Positions 1 through 6,194 of a DNA stretch of 13,169 bases are shown one piece after another (positions within the stretch are counted from its first letter, which is position 1; every line of letters starts with the position of its first letter). The notes under the pieces were generated by a model. It worked only from the letters and a program-made list of their open reading frames with translations, searched no databases and was not told the origin of the DNA. The position numbers were made by a program, and so were the translations under genes. The DNA lies in contig CAIPVD010000073.1 of the NCBI GenBank assembly GCA_903868375.1, positions 1 to 13,169 of the forward strand, in the 5' to 3' direction. Source of the stretch: an uncultured delta proteobacterium (GTDB taxonomy: Bacteria; UBA10199; GCA-002796325; 1-14-0-20-49-13).

Positions 1-138
1 CGGCGAGTGGCAAGTTCCGCAGCCAAGCGAGACACTCTTACTAGGTTGAAATATAAACCTGATACAAAATCTGCGAAGCGAGAAGCTACCGCAAGAACCA
101 TACACCGTCGTCTCTCAAGTTGTATTATGTTCGGTTAA
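1..138 (+). other. Unassigned open frame running in from the left edge
   Basis: Plus-strand frame 1 is open from the first base to a TAA at 136-138 and would encode a very basic 45-residue tail rich in Arg, Lys, Ser and Ala. The minus strand is also open here, from an ATG at about 103 leftwards off the window (starting MVLAVASRFADFVSG). The two cannot both be real, and I recognise neither. AAGCGAGA occurs twice (27-34 and 77-84), and AGGTT/AACCT forms a short dyad at 43-60. I see no terminator with a T-run after pyrG, so the minus frame could lie in the pyrG transcript. Either frame could be chance. Confidence 0.15.
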
Positions 139-153
139 ATGATGGCAGGAGGA

Positions 154-1830
154 TCAGCCCTTCGCTACCGCAACGGCGTCTTTTTCGGAAGCGCCCTGCT
201 TCACGGCATCTTTTTGGCCTTCCCATTCGGCTCGTTTTGCCATCTCTGCTGCTGCGCCGATGAATTTGGCAAATAAAGGATGTGCATCGAAAGGCCTGGA
301 CTTGAATTCCGGATGGAATTGGCATCCAAGGAACCAGGGATTATCGGCGATTTCTACGATTTCCACCAGGTTCGCCTGCGGGCAGATGCCGGAGATTGTA
401 AGCCCGTGCTTCTTCATTAGTTCCATATAGGCGTTGTTGAATTCATATCTATGGCGATGGCGCTCAGATATCTCTCGTTCGCCATAAGCTGCATGCGCCT
501 TAGTTCCTTTTTCTATCGCACACGGATAAGCGCCAAGCCGCATTGTAGCACCTTTGGTCGTTACCGCTTTCTGCTCTTCCATTAGATCGATGACCGGATG
601 CGGCGTTTTCTCGTCAAATTCGGTCGAGTTCGCATGTTCTAATCCACAAACGTGACGCGCGAATTCGATCACCGCGATCTGCATGCCTAAACAAATACCA
701 AAATACGGAACCTTGTTTTCGCGAGCGTATTGCGCTGCGCGTATCTTTCCTTCTACTCCGCGTTCGCCGAAGCCGCCGGGAACCAATATGCCATCGACGC
801 CTTCAAGTATCTTCTTTGGGTCGCCAGATTCGAGCATTTCGGAATCGACGAACTTAAGCTGAACCTTTGTGTTGTTCGCGAAACCGCCGTGCTTTAGCGC
901 TTCGTTCAAGCTCTTGTACGAATCGACTAGATGGACATATTTGCCGACCACCGCAATGTTCGTGACAGAAGGCCTTGCCTCGCGCAGCTTCTTCAGGTCC
1001 TTCCACTGCTTCAGATCCGGCGTCCGCGTCCAGATGTTTAATATCTCGACTATCTTCTCATCGACGCCCTCTTCGTGCAGGTTCAGCGGAACATCATATA
1101 TAGATTCGGCATCGAGCGCCGCGAAAACGCAGTCCTGATCGACGTTGCAGAACAGGGCTATCTTTGAACGAAGTTCTTTCGAAACTTCGCGGCCACATCT
1201 ACATAATAAAATATCTGGCTGAATACCTATTTCGCGCAGCTTTTGAACGCTGTGCTGTGTTGGCTTCGTCTTTAGCTCGCCTGCCATGGCAAGGTGTGGG
1301 ATAAGCGTTAAGTGAATGTAAAGCACGTTTTCTTTACCCACGTCGGCCTTGAACTGACGGATTGCTTCCAGGAACGGCAGGCTTTCGATATCGCCGACCG
1401 TACCGCCTATTTCAACCATTAGCACATCGACGTTCGGCGCCGCCTTCATTATAGATGCCTTGATCTCGTCGGTGATGTGCGGAATGACCTGAACGGTGCG
1501 CCCCAAATAATCGCCTCTGCGTTCTTTTTGGATGACCGATTCGTAAATTTTGCCGGTGGTAAAATTATTCTGCTTCGACATTCGGGTTGTCGTAAAGCGT
1601 TCGTAGTGGCCCAAATCTAGGTCGGTCTCTGCGCCATCGTCTGTTACGAAAACCTCTCCGTGCTGGAAAGGCGACATGGTGCCGGGATCGACGTTGATGT
1701 ATGGATCTAGTTTTTGGATGGTTACCTTAAGGCCGCGATCTTCAAGAAGGGCCGCGATAGATGCTGCTGCGATCCCCTTTCCCAATGAACTGACGACCCC
1801 GCCGGTGACAAAAATAAATTTGGTTTTCAT
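154..1830 (-). CDS. pyrG: CTP synthase (glutamine-hydrolysing)
   Basis: This cytosolic enzyme makes CTP from UTP, ATP and glutamine in the last step of de novo pyrimidine nucleotide synthesis, releasing glutamate. The 558-residue product (E. coli type about 545) opens with the family signature IFVTGGVVSSLGKG, the ATP-binding loop of the synthetase domain (about residues 1-270). A class I glutamine amidotransferase domain follows, with the nucleophile Cys380 in GICLGMQ and His506/Glu508 in QFHPEF. All catalytic residues are present. A Lys/Ala-rich tail of about 30 residues extends the C-terminus. I chose the ATG at 1830 because MKTKFIFVTGG matches the usual family start. An ATG two codons upstream (1836) is an equal possibility, and the GTG at 1911 would lie upstream of the predicted promoter. 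No clear Shine-Dalgarno precedes either ATG. It is divergent from the glutamate dehydrogenase gene. Confidence 0.97.
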   Translation of the reverse strand: MKTKFIFVTGGVVSSLGKGIAAASIAALLEDRGLKVTIQKLDPYINVDPGTMSPFQHGEVFVTDDGAETDLDLGHYERFTTTRMSKQNNFTTGKIYESVIQKERRGDYLGRTVQVIPHITDEIKASIMKAAPNVDVLMVEIGGTVGDIESLPFLEAIRQFKADVGKENVLYIHLTLIPHLAMAGELKTKPTQHSVQKLREIGIQPDILLCRCGREVSKELRSKIALFCNVDQDCVFAALDAESIYDVPLNLHEEGVDEKIVEILNIWTRTPDLKQWKDLKKLREARPSVTNIAVVGKYVHLVDSYKSLNEALKHGGFANNTKVQLKFVDSEMLESGDPKKILEGVDGILVPGGFGERGVEGKIRAAQYARENKVPYFGICLGMQIAVIEFARHVCGLEHANSTEFDEKTPHPVIDLMEEQKAVTTKGATMRLGAYPCAIEKGTKAHAAYGEREISERHRHRYEFNNAYMELMKKHGLTISGICPQANLVEIVEIADNPWFLGCQFHPEFKSRPFDAHPLFAKFIGAAAEMAKRAEWEGQKDAVKQGASEKDAVAVAKG

Positions 1831-1848
1831 CGTCATCTTGGGAAAAAT

Positions 1849-1877
1849 TCTATAGCCCGTGCATGAAACTGTGTCAA
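1849..1877 (-). promoter_or_regulatory. Sigma-70-type promoter of pyrG
   Basis: Read on the minus strand, a perfect TTGACA (-35, 1877-1872) is followed by exactly 17 nt and then TATAGA (-10, 1854-1849). Transcription should begin near 1841, only about 5-11 nt before the candidate ATGs at 1836 and 1830. The mRNA would then be nearly leaderless, which fits the missing Shine-Dalgarno. The box match and spacing are seen directly; the start site is inferred. Confidence 0.65.
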
Positions 1878-1934
1878 TCGTATTCGAGAAAAAAACATCG
1901 GGGACACGCACTTAAGTTCTATTTGAATTGGCGA

Positions 1935-1961
1935 TTGACAAGTTTCCAATTTCCATACTAG
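1935..1961 (+). promoter_or_regulatory. Candidate promoter of the glutamate dehydrogenase gene
   Basis: A perfect TTGACA lies at 1935-1940. The -10 is weak: TACTAG at 1956-1961 (15-nt spacer) is the best of several poor candidates. It reads towards the dehydrogenase gene, whose ATG is at 1997. A weak -10 with a perfect -35 could mean an activator is needed, but that is inference. Confidence 0.35.
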
Positions 1962-1982
1962 GCATTAAATGGATTCAACAAC

Positions 1983-1990
1983 AAAGGAGG
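1983..1990 (+). promoter_or_regulatory. Strong ribosome binding site that fixes the dehydrogenase start
   Basis: AAAGGAGG sits 6 nt before the ATG at 1997. It decides the start over the upstream in-frame codon at 1928, which would place the promoter inside the gene and add 23 residues not typical of the family. Confidence 0.85.
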
Positions 1991-1996
1991 ATCGTT

Positions 1997-3250
1997 ATGT
2001 CCGAGCAACTGAACCCGTTCAAGATCGCGCAAGCGCAATTGGACGAAGCGGCCAAGCTCTTAGGGCTTGATGCCGGAACTCACGCAGCTCTGCGCGAACC
2101 CCTGCGCGAACTGCACGTTTCCATCCCCGTTAAGATGGACAACGGCCAGGTGAAGGTCTTCAAAGGCTTCCGTGTGCAGTACAACGACGCTCGCGGCCCA
2201 TGCAAAGGCGGCATACGTTTCCATCCAGAAGAAACGGTCGATACCGTCCGCGCACTTTCCGCATGGATGACATGGAAATGCGCAGTTGTTGACATTCCGC
2301 TTGGCGGCGGCAAGGGCGGCGTCATTTGCAATCCGAAAGAGATGAGCCACAGCGAACTCGAACGCCTTTCGCGCGGCTACATGAGACAGGTCAGCCGCAT
2401 CGTCGGCATCGACAAAGATTGCCCGGCGCCAGACGTTTATACAACGCCGCAGATAATGGCATGGATGCTCGATGAATTTGAAACGATATATCAGCGCCAC
2501 GAACCCGGCATGATAACCGGCAAGCCTATCGCGGTCGGAGGGTCTTTAGGCAGGAACGACGCAACGGCACGAGGCGGCGTCTATTGCGTGCGCGAGGCTG
2601 CAAAGGCGTTGGGAATAGATCCAAGCAAGGCAACTTACGCCATTCAAGGCTTTGGCAACGCGGGACAATACGCAGCAACATTAATGAAGGAAGTGTTAGG
2701 CAGTGGAAACCTGCTGGCGGCAAGCGATTCGCGCGGCGGTGTCTATTCCGAAAAAGGCATCAACCCGCACGATCTCGTGAAGTACAAACTGGAAACGGGC
2801 AAGGTCGAAGGGTTCCCCGGGACAAAGCCGATCTCGAACGAAGATCTGCTGGAGTTGAACGTCGATGTGCTCTTCCCGTCGGCGCTCGAGAACGTTATCA
2901 CCACGAAGAACGCGGACAAGATAAAGGCAAAGATATCGGCGGAACTTGCGAACGGGCCGACAACGCCAGATGCGGACGAAACACTTTACAAGAAGGGCTG
3001 CTTCGTCATCCCCGATTTCCTATGCAACGCAGGAGGCGTCACCGTTTCTTATTTCGAAATGGTGCAGAACGCTTACAATCATTTCTGGGAACTCGATGAA
3101 GTATATAAGAAGCTCGACCTAAAGATGACCAAGGCGTTTAACGATGTGCATGCGATGAGCAAGAAGCATAAAGTACACATGAGGAAAGCGGCATATCTAG
3201 TCGCCGTACAGCGCGTAGCTGAAGCGATGAAGCTTAGAGGATGGGTATGA
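1997..3250 (+). CDS. gdhA: Glutamate dehydrogenase (Glu/Leu/Phe/Val dehydrogenase family)
   Basis: This enzyme interconverts glutamate and 2-oxoglutarate plus ammonia, linking nitrogen and carbon metabolism in the cytosol. At 417 residues it has the usual length of the small hexameric class. The catalytic set is complete: Lys70 in KGGIRF, Lys94, catalytic Lys106 in LGGGKGG and Asp146 in PAPDVYT. The 24/12/40 spacing is the same as in the Clostridium symbiosum enzyme. Ser351 in VTVSYFE, together with Lys70, points to glutamate rather than leucine or phenylalanine as substrate. The coenzyme domain carries GFGNAG (218-223) followed by the SDSRGG segment. Coenzyme preference (NAD or NADP) cannot be settled by eye. 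The gene is divergent from pyrG, which consumes glutamine and yields glutamate, and is followed by its own terminator, so it is probably monocistronic. Confidence 0.95.
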   Translation: MSEQLNPFKIAQAQLDEAAKLLGLDAGTHAALREPLRELHVSIPVKMDNGQVKVFKGFRVQYNDARGPCKGGIRFHPEETVDTVRALSAWMTWKCAVVDIPLGGGKGGVICNPKEMSHSELERLSRGYMRQVSRIVGIDKDCPAPDVYTTPQIMAWMLDEFETIYQRHEPGMITGKPIAVGGSLGRNDATARGGVYCVREAAKALGIDPSKATYAIQGFGNAGQYAATLMKEVLGSGNLLAASDSRGGVYSEKGINPHDLVKYKLETGKVEGFPGTKPISNEDLLELNVDVLFPSALENVITTKNADKIKAKISAELANGPTTPDADETLYKKGCFVIPDFLCNAGGVTVSYFEMVQNAYNHFWELDEVYKKLDLKMTKAFNDVHAMSKKHKVHMRKAAYLVAVQRVAEAMKLRGWV

Positions 3251-3264
3251 TGCGATTTCGACTA

Positions 3265-3296
3265 GGAACCCAGTCACCTAGTCACACAGGAACGTT
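3265..3296. repeat. Four-unit 8-bp-period tandem repeat, intergenic
   Basis: Four consecutive octamers lie between the gdhA stop and its terminator: GGAACCCA, GTCACCTA, GTCACACA and GGAACGTT. The units vary but keep the 8-nt period and an AC core. GGAACCCA is the same unit found inside hemW. A 7-bp dyad (GACTAGG/CCTAGTC, 3260-3283) overlaps the array. Confidence 0.6.
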
Positions 3297-3303
3297 TTTC
3301 TTC

Positions 3304-3344
3304 GGGCGGATGGATGTCAAATCGACCTTCATCCGCCCTTTTTT
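3304..3344 (+). terminator. Intrinsic terminator after gdhA
   Basis: GGGCGGATG (3304-3312) pairs perfectly with CATCCGCCC (3330-3338). The inner part can extend with a G-T and an A-T pair, then GTC/GAC around a 5-nt loop. Six T residues follow directly (3339-3344). On the minus strand the stem is followed by an A-rich stretch, so it should not stop gene X, which converges from the right and ends at 3349. Confidence 0.9.
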
Positions 3345-3348
3345 AAGT

Positions 3349-4362
3349 TTAAATAGTCTTTCCGGGATATGATAATAGACGCAACACCCTTGCATGCCAT
3401 GTTGCCATCTCATTTCCATTTGCAATTTCAGAAGCAACACGCAGGCGAACCTTGTCGTTACCAAGCAATATCATGGGCCTGAATAAATGATCTTCAACGG
3501 AAGCTTCATTTGCTGAAATGACAGAGAGAACTTCGGCGACCACGCCCATAACATCCTCGTTATAGAAATTTTTCAGCGCGCTAAAGGCTATTTCTTTATC
3601 GGCGCGAACGGCATCGGCAAAGAGTTTTACATAAGAGTCCTTGTCCTTATCACTACCTTGAACAACTAAAAGGAAAAACCATACACGCTCTCCGATTGTG
3701 CGCAAATCCGCCGAATCACCTTTTATCTCTCTTATAAATGCAGTCAAGGCGTTGGCATTTCCTGCAGCATGTAGATCCGCTAAAGCCAGGCCTTGTGTGT
3801 AATTGAACTGGAGCCGGAAATTAGCCAGGTCTAAAGTTTTAACGGCATCCATTGCAAATGCATTTTCGGATCTTCCAAGTTGCAACAATAGATGTATGAA
3901 TTTCACATCTCCAGTTTCTGCCTGGGTCTTCATCGCCTGAACGTTTTCCTCCGTAAATCTTTCGGGAGCGTGGAAGACCTCCTCTGCCAACTTTTCTAAA
4001 GGATTTTCTACCAAACTTCCCGATCCCCTTCCGGAAATTAGCGCGGCGATATCTGGTTTTATAAATGTGCGGGAAGAAAAACCGCTTCCTGCCAATTGCA
4101 CTGCCGCTTCGCGAGATTCGCCGCCGAATGGCACGCTATCGGCTTGAACGAAGGACGATTCACCAGCCGCTTGCGAAGCCGCCGCCTGCTTTGCCTGATC
4201 GTTCAAAAATTCTTTTGAAAGTGCCGAACCCAGATTTGCGGCAGATGCAACCAGCGCGGACGAAGCGATTTCGGAAACGTTCGCAAATCCGCCCATATTA
4301 AAAGTGGTTCCTGTGAACGTGCCAACCGGAAGAGTTAAACCTGTCATAACGTTGATAGCCAT
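3349..4362 (-). CDS. Uncharacterised protein X; helical body, signal-like N-terminus
   Basis: This 337-residue product belongs to no family I recognise. The first ~48 residues are almost uncharged and rich in Gly, Thr, Ala, Ser and Val (MAINVMTGLTLPVGTFTG, then an NMGG turn and an Ala/Ser-rich helix). There is no basic n-region or cleavage site of a Sec signal peptide. Residues ~50-110 are Ala/Gln/Ser/Gly-rich and likely flexible. Residues ~115-337 read as successive amphipathic helices, possibly HEAT/ARM-like, but I see no clean repeat register. The start is fixed by AGGAG six nt before the ATG. It is divergent from the ATP-grasp gene and convergent with gdhA. Its upstream element and N-terminus resemble those of the giant protein at 7367, suggesting shared regulation and targeting. 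Function is unknown. Confidence 0.8.
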   Translation of the reverse strand: MAINVMTGLTLPVGTFTGTTFNMGGFANVSEIASSALVASAANLGSALSKEFLNDQAKQAAASQAAGESSFVQADSVPFGGESREAAVQLAGSGFSSRTFIKPDIAALISGRGSGSLVENPLEKLAEEVFHAPERFTEENVQAMKTQAETGDVKFIHLLLQLGRSENAFAMDAVKTLDLANFRLQFNYTQGLALADLHAAGNANALTAFIREIKGDSADLRTIGERVWFFLLVVQGSDKDKDSYVKLFADAVRADKEIAFSALKNFYNEDVMGVVAEVLSVISANEASVEDHLFRPMILLGNDKVRLRVASEIANGNEMATWHARVLRLLSYPGKTI

Positions 4363-4383
4363 AATTTTCTCCTGTTTTCTACC

Positions 4384-4413
4384 TTATCGACGCCCCGCCA
4401 AATAAGTTGCTAA
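4384..4413 (-). promoter_or_regulatory. Bipartite promoter-like element of gene X, sigma-28-like layout
   Basis: On the minus strand, TTAGCAACTTATTTGG (4413-4398) leads to GTCGATAA (4391-4384). The gap between GCAACTTA and GTCGATAA is 11 nt. The second box matches 7 of 8 bases of the FliA/sigma-28 -10 consensus GCCGATAA with the same 11-nt spacer, but the first box matches its -35 (TAAAGTTT) only 4 of 8. The ATG lies 21 nt further on, with room for the AGGAG site. The same element precedes the giant gene at 7325-7354. Confidence 0.5.
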
Positions 4414-4433
4414 CTTTTTTACATTTTGTTAGC
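4409..4433. promoter_or_regulatory. Inverted repeat in the divergent intergenic region
   Basis: GCTAAC (4409-4414) and GTTAGC (4428-4433) form a perfect 6-bp dyad around a T-rich 13-nt centre. It overlaps the upstream box of gene X and lies just before the ATG at 4443, so it could serve as an operator for both directions. A TTGACA (minus strand, 4441-4436) borders it, with no good -10 at the right distance. No role is demonstrated. Confidence 0.3.
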
Positions 4434-4442
4434 GTTGTCAAT

Positions 4443-6194
4443 ATGCAACCGGCGATACGCGTAATAGGCACAGGCGCCATAGGCGGCAAGGCGACAGGCT
4501 TTTGGAAGGCTCGCCAGCTGATTCTATCGGAGACAGCGTTCGCCAAACATGCTAATTTTAAGGACCGCATCTATTTTCCGCGCACCATCTGCATAGCCAC
4601 CGACATTTTCGACGAGTTCATCGACATTAATAAACTCCGCATCCTTCTTAAAGCGTGCGAAAGCGGTTCGTTCGAGGATTATGATAGGTTCCGCGCCGCT
4701 ATAATGGCCGGGCATTTTCCCGGAACGATAGGCGAAAAATTCTGCGATATCTGGGGCACAATGGACTATCCGCTTGCCGTCCGTTCATCGAGCGTTCTCG
4801 AAGATAAGACAGGTACATCGTTCGCCGGCAAATATACAACAACCTTCATCTCCAACAGGGGATCGACCGATGAGCGCTGGCAGCAGCTTACCGAAGCAAT
4901 TAAAGTTGTTTACGCAAGCATCGGGCATCCAAACGCGATCGAATATCGCCGAAAGCACGGTTATCTTGAGAAAGAAGAAAAGATGGCGGTGATGATCCAG
5001 CGCGCGGTAGGCCAGGAATATAACAACTATTTCTTTCCGCTCTTGGCAGGCGTTGGATTCTCGCAGAATGGCTACTGCTGGCATTCGGAGGTCGCCAAGG
5101 AAGATGGGCTTGTGCGCGTTGTCTTTGGGCTCGGCACGCGCGCAGTGGGCCGCGGCTACGCAAGATTATTCTCGCCCGGCAATCCAACTTCGCGGCCAGA
5201 GGGCCACGAAGCGGCGGCGGTCGAAAAATATTCGCAAGCAACGATGGACGTACTCGACTTGCAGAACAATTGCCTTAAGGCGATAAATTTTAGGGAAGTG
5301 GTAAAAGACGGTTTCGATTGTTACCCAGGCGCGCAAAAATTATTTTCGCTTCGCGACGAGCAGACTATATATGTCCCAGCAACGAAGCTTTGGGAGGCGA
5401 ATCACAGGCCAGTTATCACATTCGACGGAATCCTTTCCGCACCGTGGGCCGGCGTGGTTTTTCCGCGGCTCATGAAAGAGGTAATGCAGGCGCTGGAAGA
5501 AGGCTTTGGCTACCCGATAGACATGGAGTTTGCGGGCGAACTGGAAAACGGCGAATTCAAGCTTAACATATTGCAGGCGCGGCCGCTTACGCAACGCGAG
5601 GCGCACAACCCGGAAACCCTTCCCATAGTTAAGCCAGAAGACATCCTCTTTTCCGGAAGCCGCGACGTCCCGACGACATCCATCAAAGATATTGAATACA
5701 TTATCTACGTCGATCCGGAGGAATATTTTGGTTGCGAAGCAAACGAAAGGTATTCGCTGGCCCGCGTAGTTGGGCATCTGAACAAGGCGCTTGCAGATAA
5801 AAAGTTCATCCTGATAGGCCCCGGGCGGTGGGGATCGGCAAAGATAGAGCTTGGCGTGCCGGCAACGTATGCCGAAATAAACAACACGCAGATGTTAGTT
5901 GAGATAGCGCATGGGCGTTACGCGCCCGAGGTTTCCTTCGGCACGCACTTCTTTCAGGACCTGATAGAAGATGAGATAACTTACATGCCGGTATTCCCGG
6001 ACGAAGAGGGAAATATCTTCAACGAAGCGTTTTTCAAGAAGCCATCGATTTTCGGTGAGATACTAACAGATCCGCACGACCTAAAGTTCGGCACTATGAT
6101 AAAGGTCATTCACGTTCCAACGGTCACGCACGGAAAATTCGCGCACGCCGTTATGGACGGAAGCATTGAAAAAGGGTTGGTGTTCCTGAAATGA
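4443..6194 (+). CDS. PEP synthase/PPDK-like ATP-grasp protein without phosphohistidine domain
   Basis: The 583-residue product has a complete PPDK N-terminal (PEP/pyruvate-binding, ATP-grasp) domain: GGKATG (14-19), the nucleotide-binding AVRSSSVLED (112-121), an SFAGKY loop, DMEF (360-363) and LQARPLT (377-383). The domain that normally follows, with its Thr-x-His phosphotransfer residue, and the TIM-barrel PEP/pyruvate domain are both absent. So it cannot carry out the full PEP synthase or pyruvate phosphate dikinase reaction. Instead there is a ~200-residue C-terminal domain with GPGRWGS (459-465). I recall this motif from proteins annotated only as PEP/pyruvate-binding or PEP-synthase-like. 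The ATG at 4443 is preferred to the TTG at 4407; neither has a clear Shine-Dalgarno. The stop overlaps the hemW start (ATGA), so the two are co-transcribed. Substrate and role are unknown. Confidence 0.85.
   Translation: MQPAIRVIGTGAIGGKATGFWKARQLILSETAFAKHANFKDRIYFPRTICIATDIFDEFIDINKLRILLKACESGSFEDYDRFRAAIMAGHFPGTIGEKFCDIWGTMDYPLAVRSSSVLEDKTGTSFAGKYTTTFISNRGSTDERWQQLTEAIKVVYASIGHPNAIEYRRKHGYLEKEEKMAVMIQRAVGQEYNNYFFPLLAGVGFSQNGYCWHSEVAKEDGLVRVVFGLGTRAVGRGYARLFSPGNPTSRPEGHEAAAVEKYSQATMDVLDLQNNCLKAINFREVVKDGFDCYPGAQKLFSLRDEQTIYVPATKLWEANHRPVITFDGILSAPWAGVVFPRLMKEVMQALEEGFGYPIDMEFAGELENGEFKLNILQARPLTQREAHNPETLPIVKPEDILFSGSRDVPTTSIKDIEYIIYVDPEEYFGCEANERYSLARVVGHLNKALADKKFILIGPGRWGSAKIELGVPATYAEINNTQMLVEIAHGRYAPEVSFGTHFFQDLIEDEITYMPVFPDEEGNIFNEAFFKKPSIFGEILTDPHDLKFGTMIKVIHVPTVTHGKFAHAVMDGSIEKGLVFLK

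Noticed and set aside
1..153. tRNA or other structured RNA at the left edge
   Set aside because: No cloverleaf, T-loop or anticodon arm can be drawn; only a 5-bp dyad and a duplicated octamer are present.
2060..2500. 146-codon minus-strand open frame inside gdhA
   Set aside because: It lies opposite a gdhA frame with complete catalytic motifs, has no recognisable motif and has Cys/His-rich shadow composition.
4407..4442. Upstream TTG start for the ATP-grasp gene
   Set aside because: It would run through the inverted repeat and upstream box of gene X, adds a T-rich-coded segment and has no Shine-Dalgarno. The ATG at 4443 gives the usual distance to GGKATG.
5340..5777. 145-codon minus-strand open frame inside the ATP-grasp gene
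   Set aside because: It is antisense to conserved motifs DMEF and LQARPLT and has no family signature of its own.
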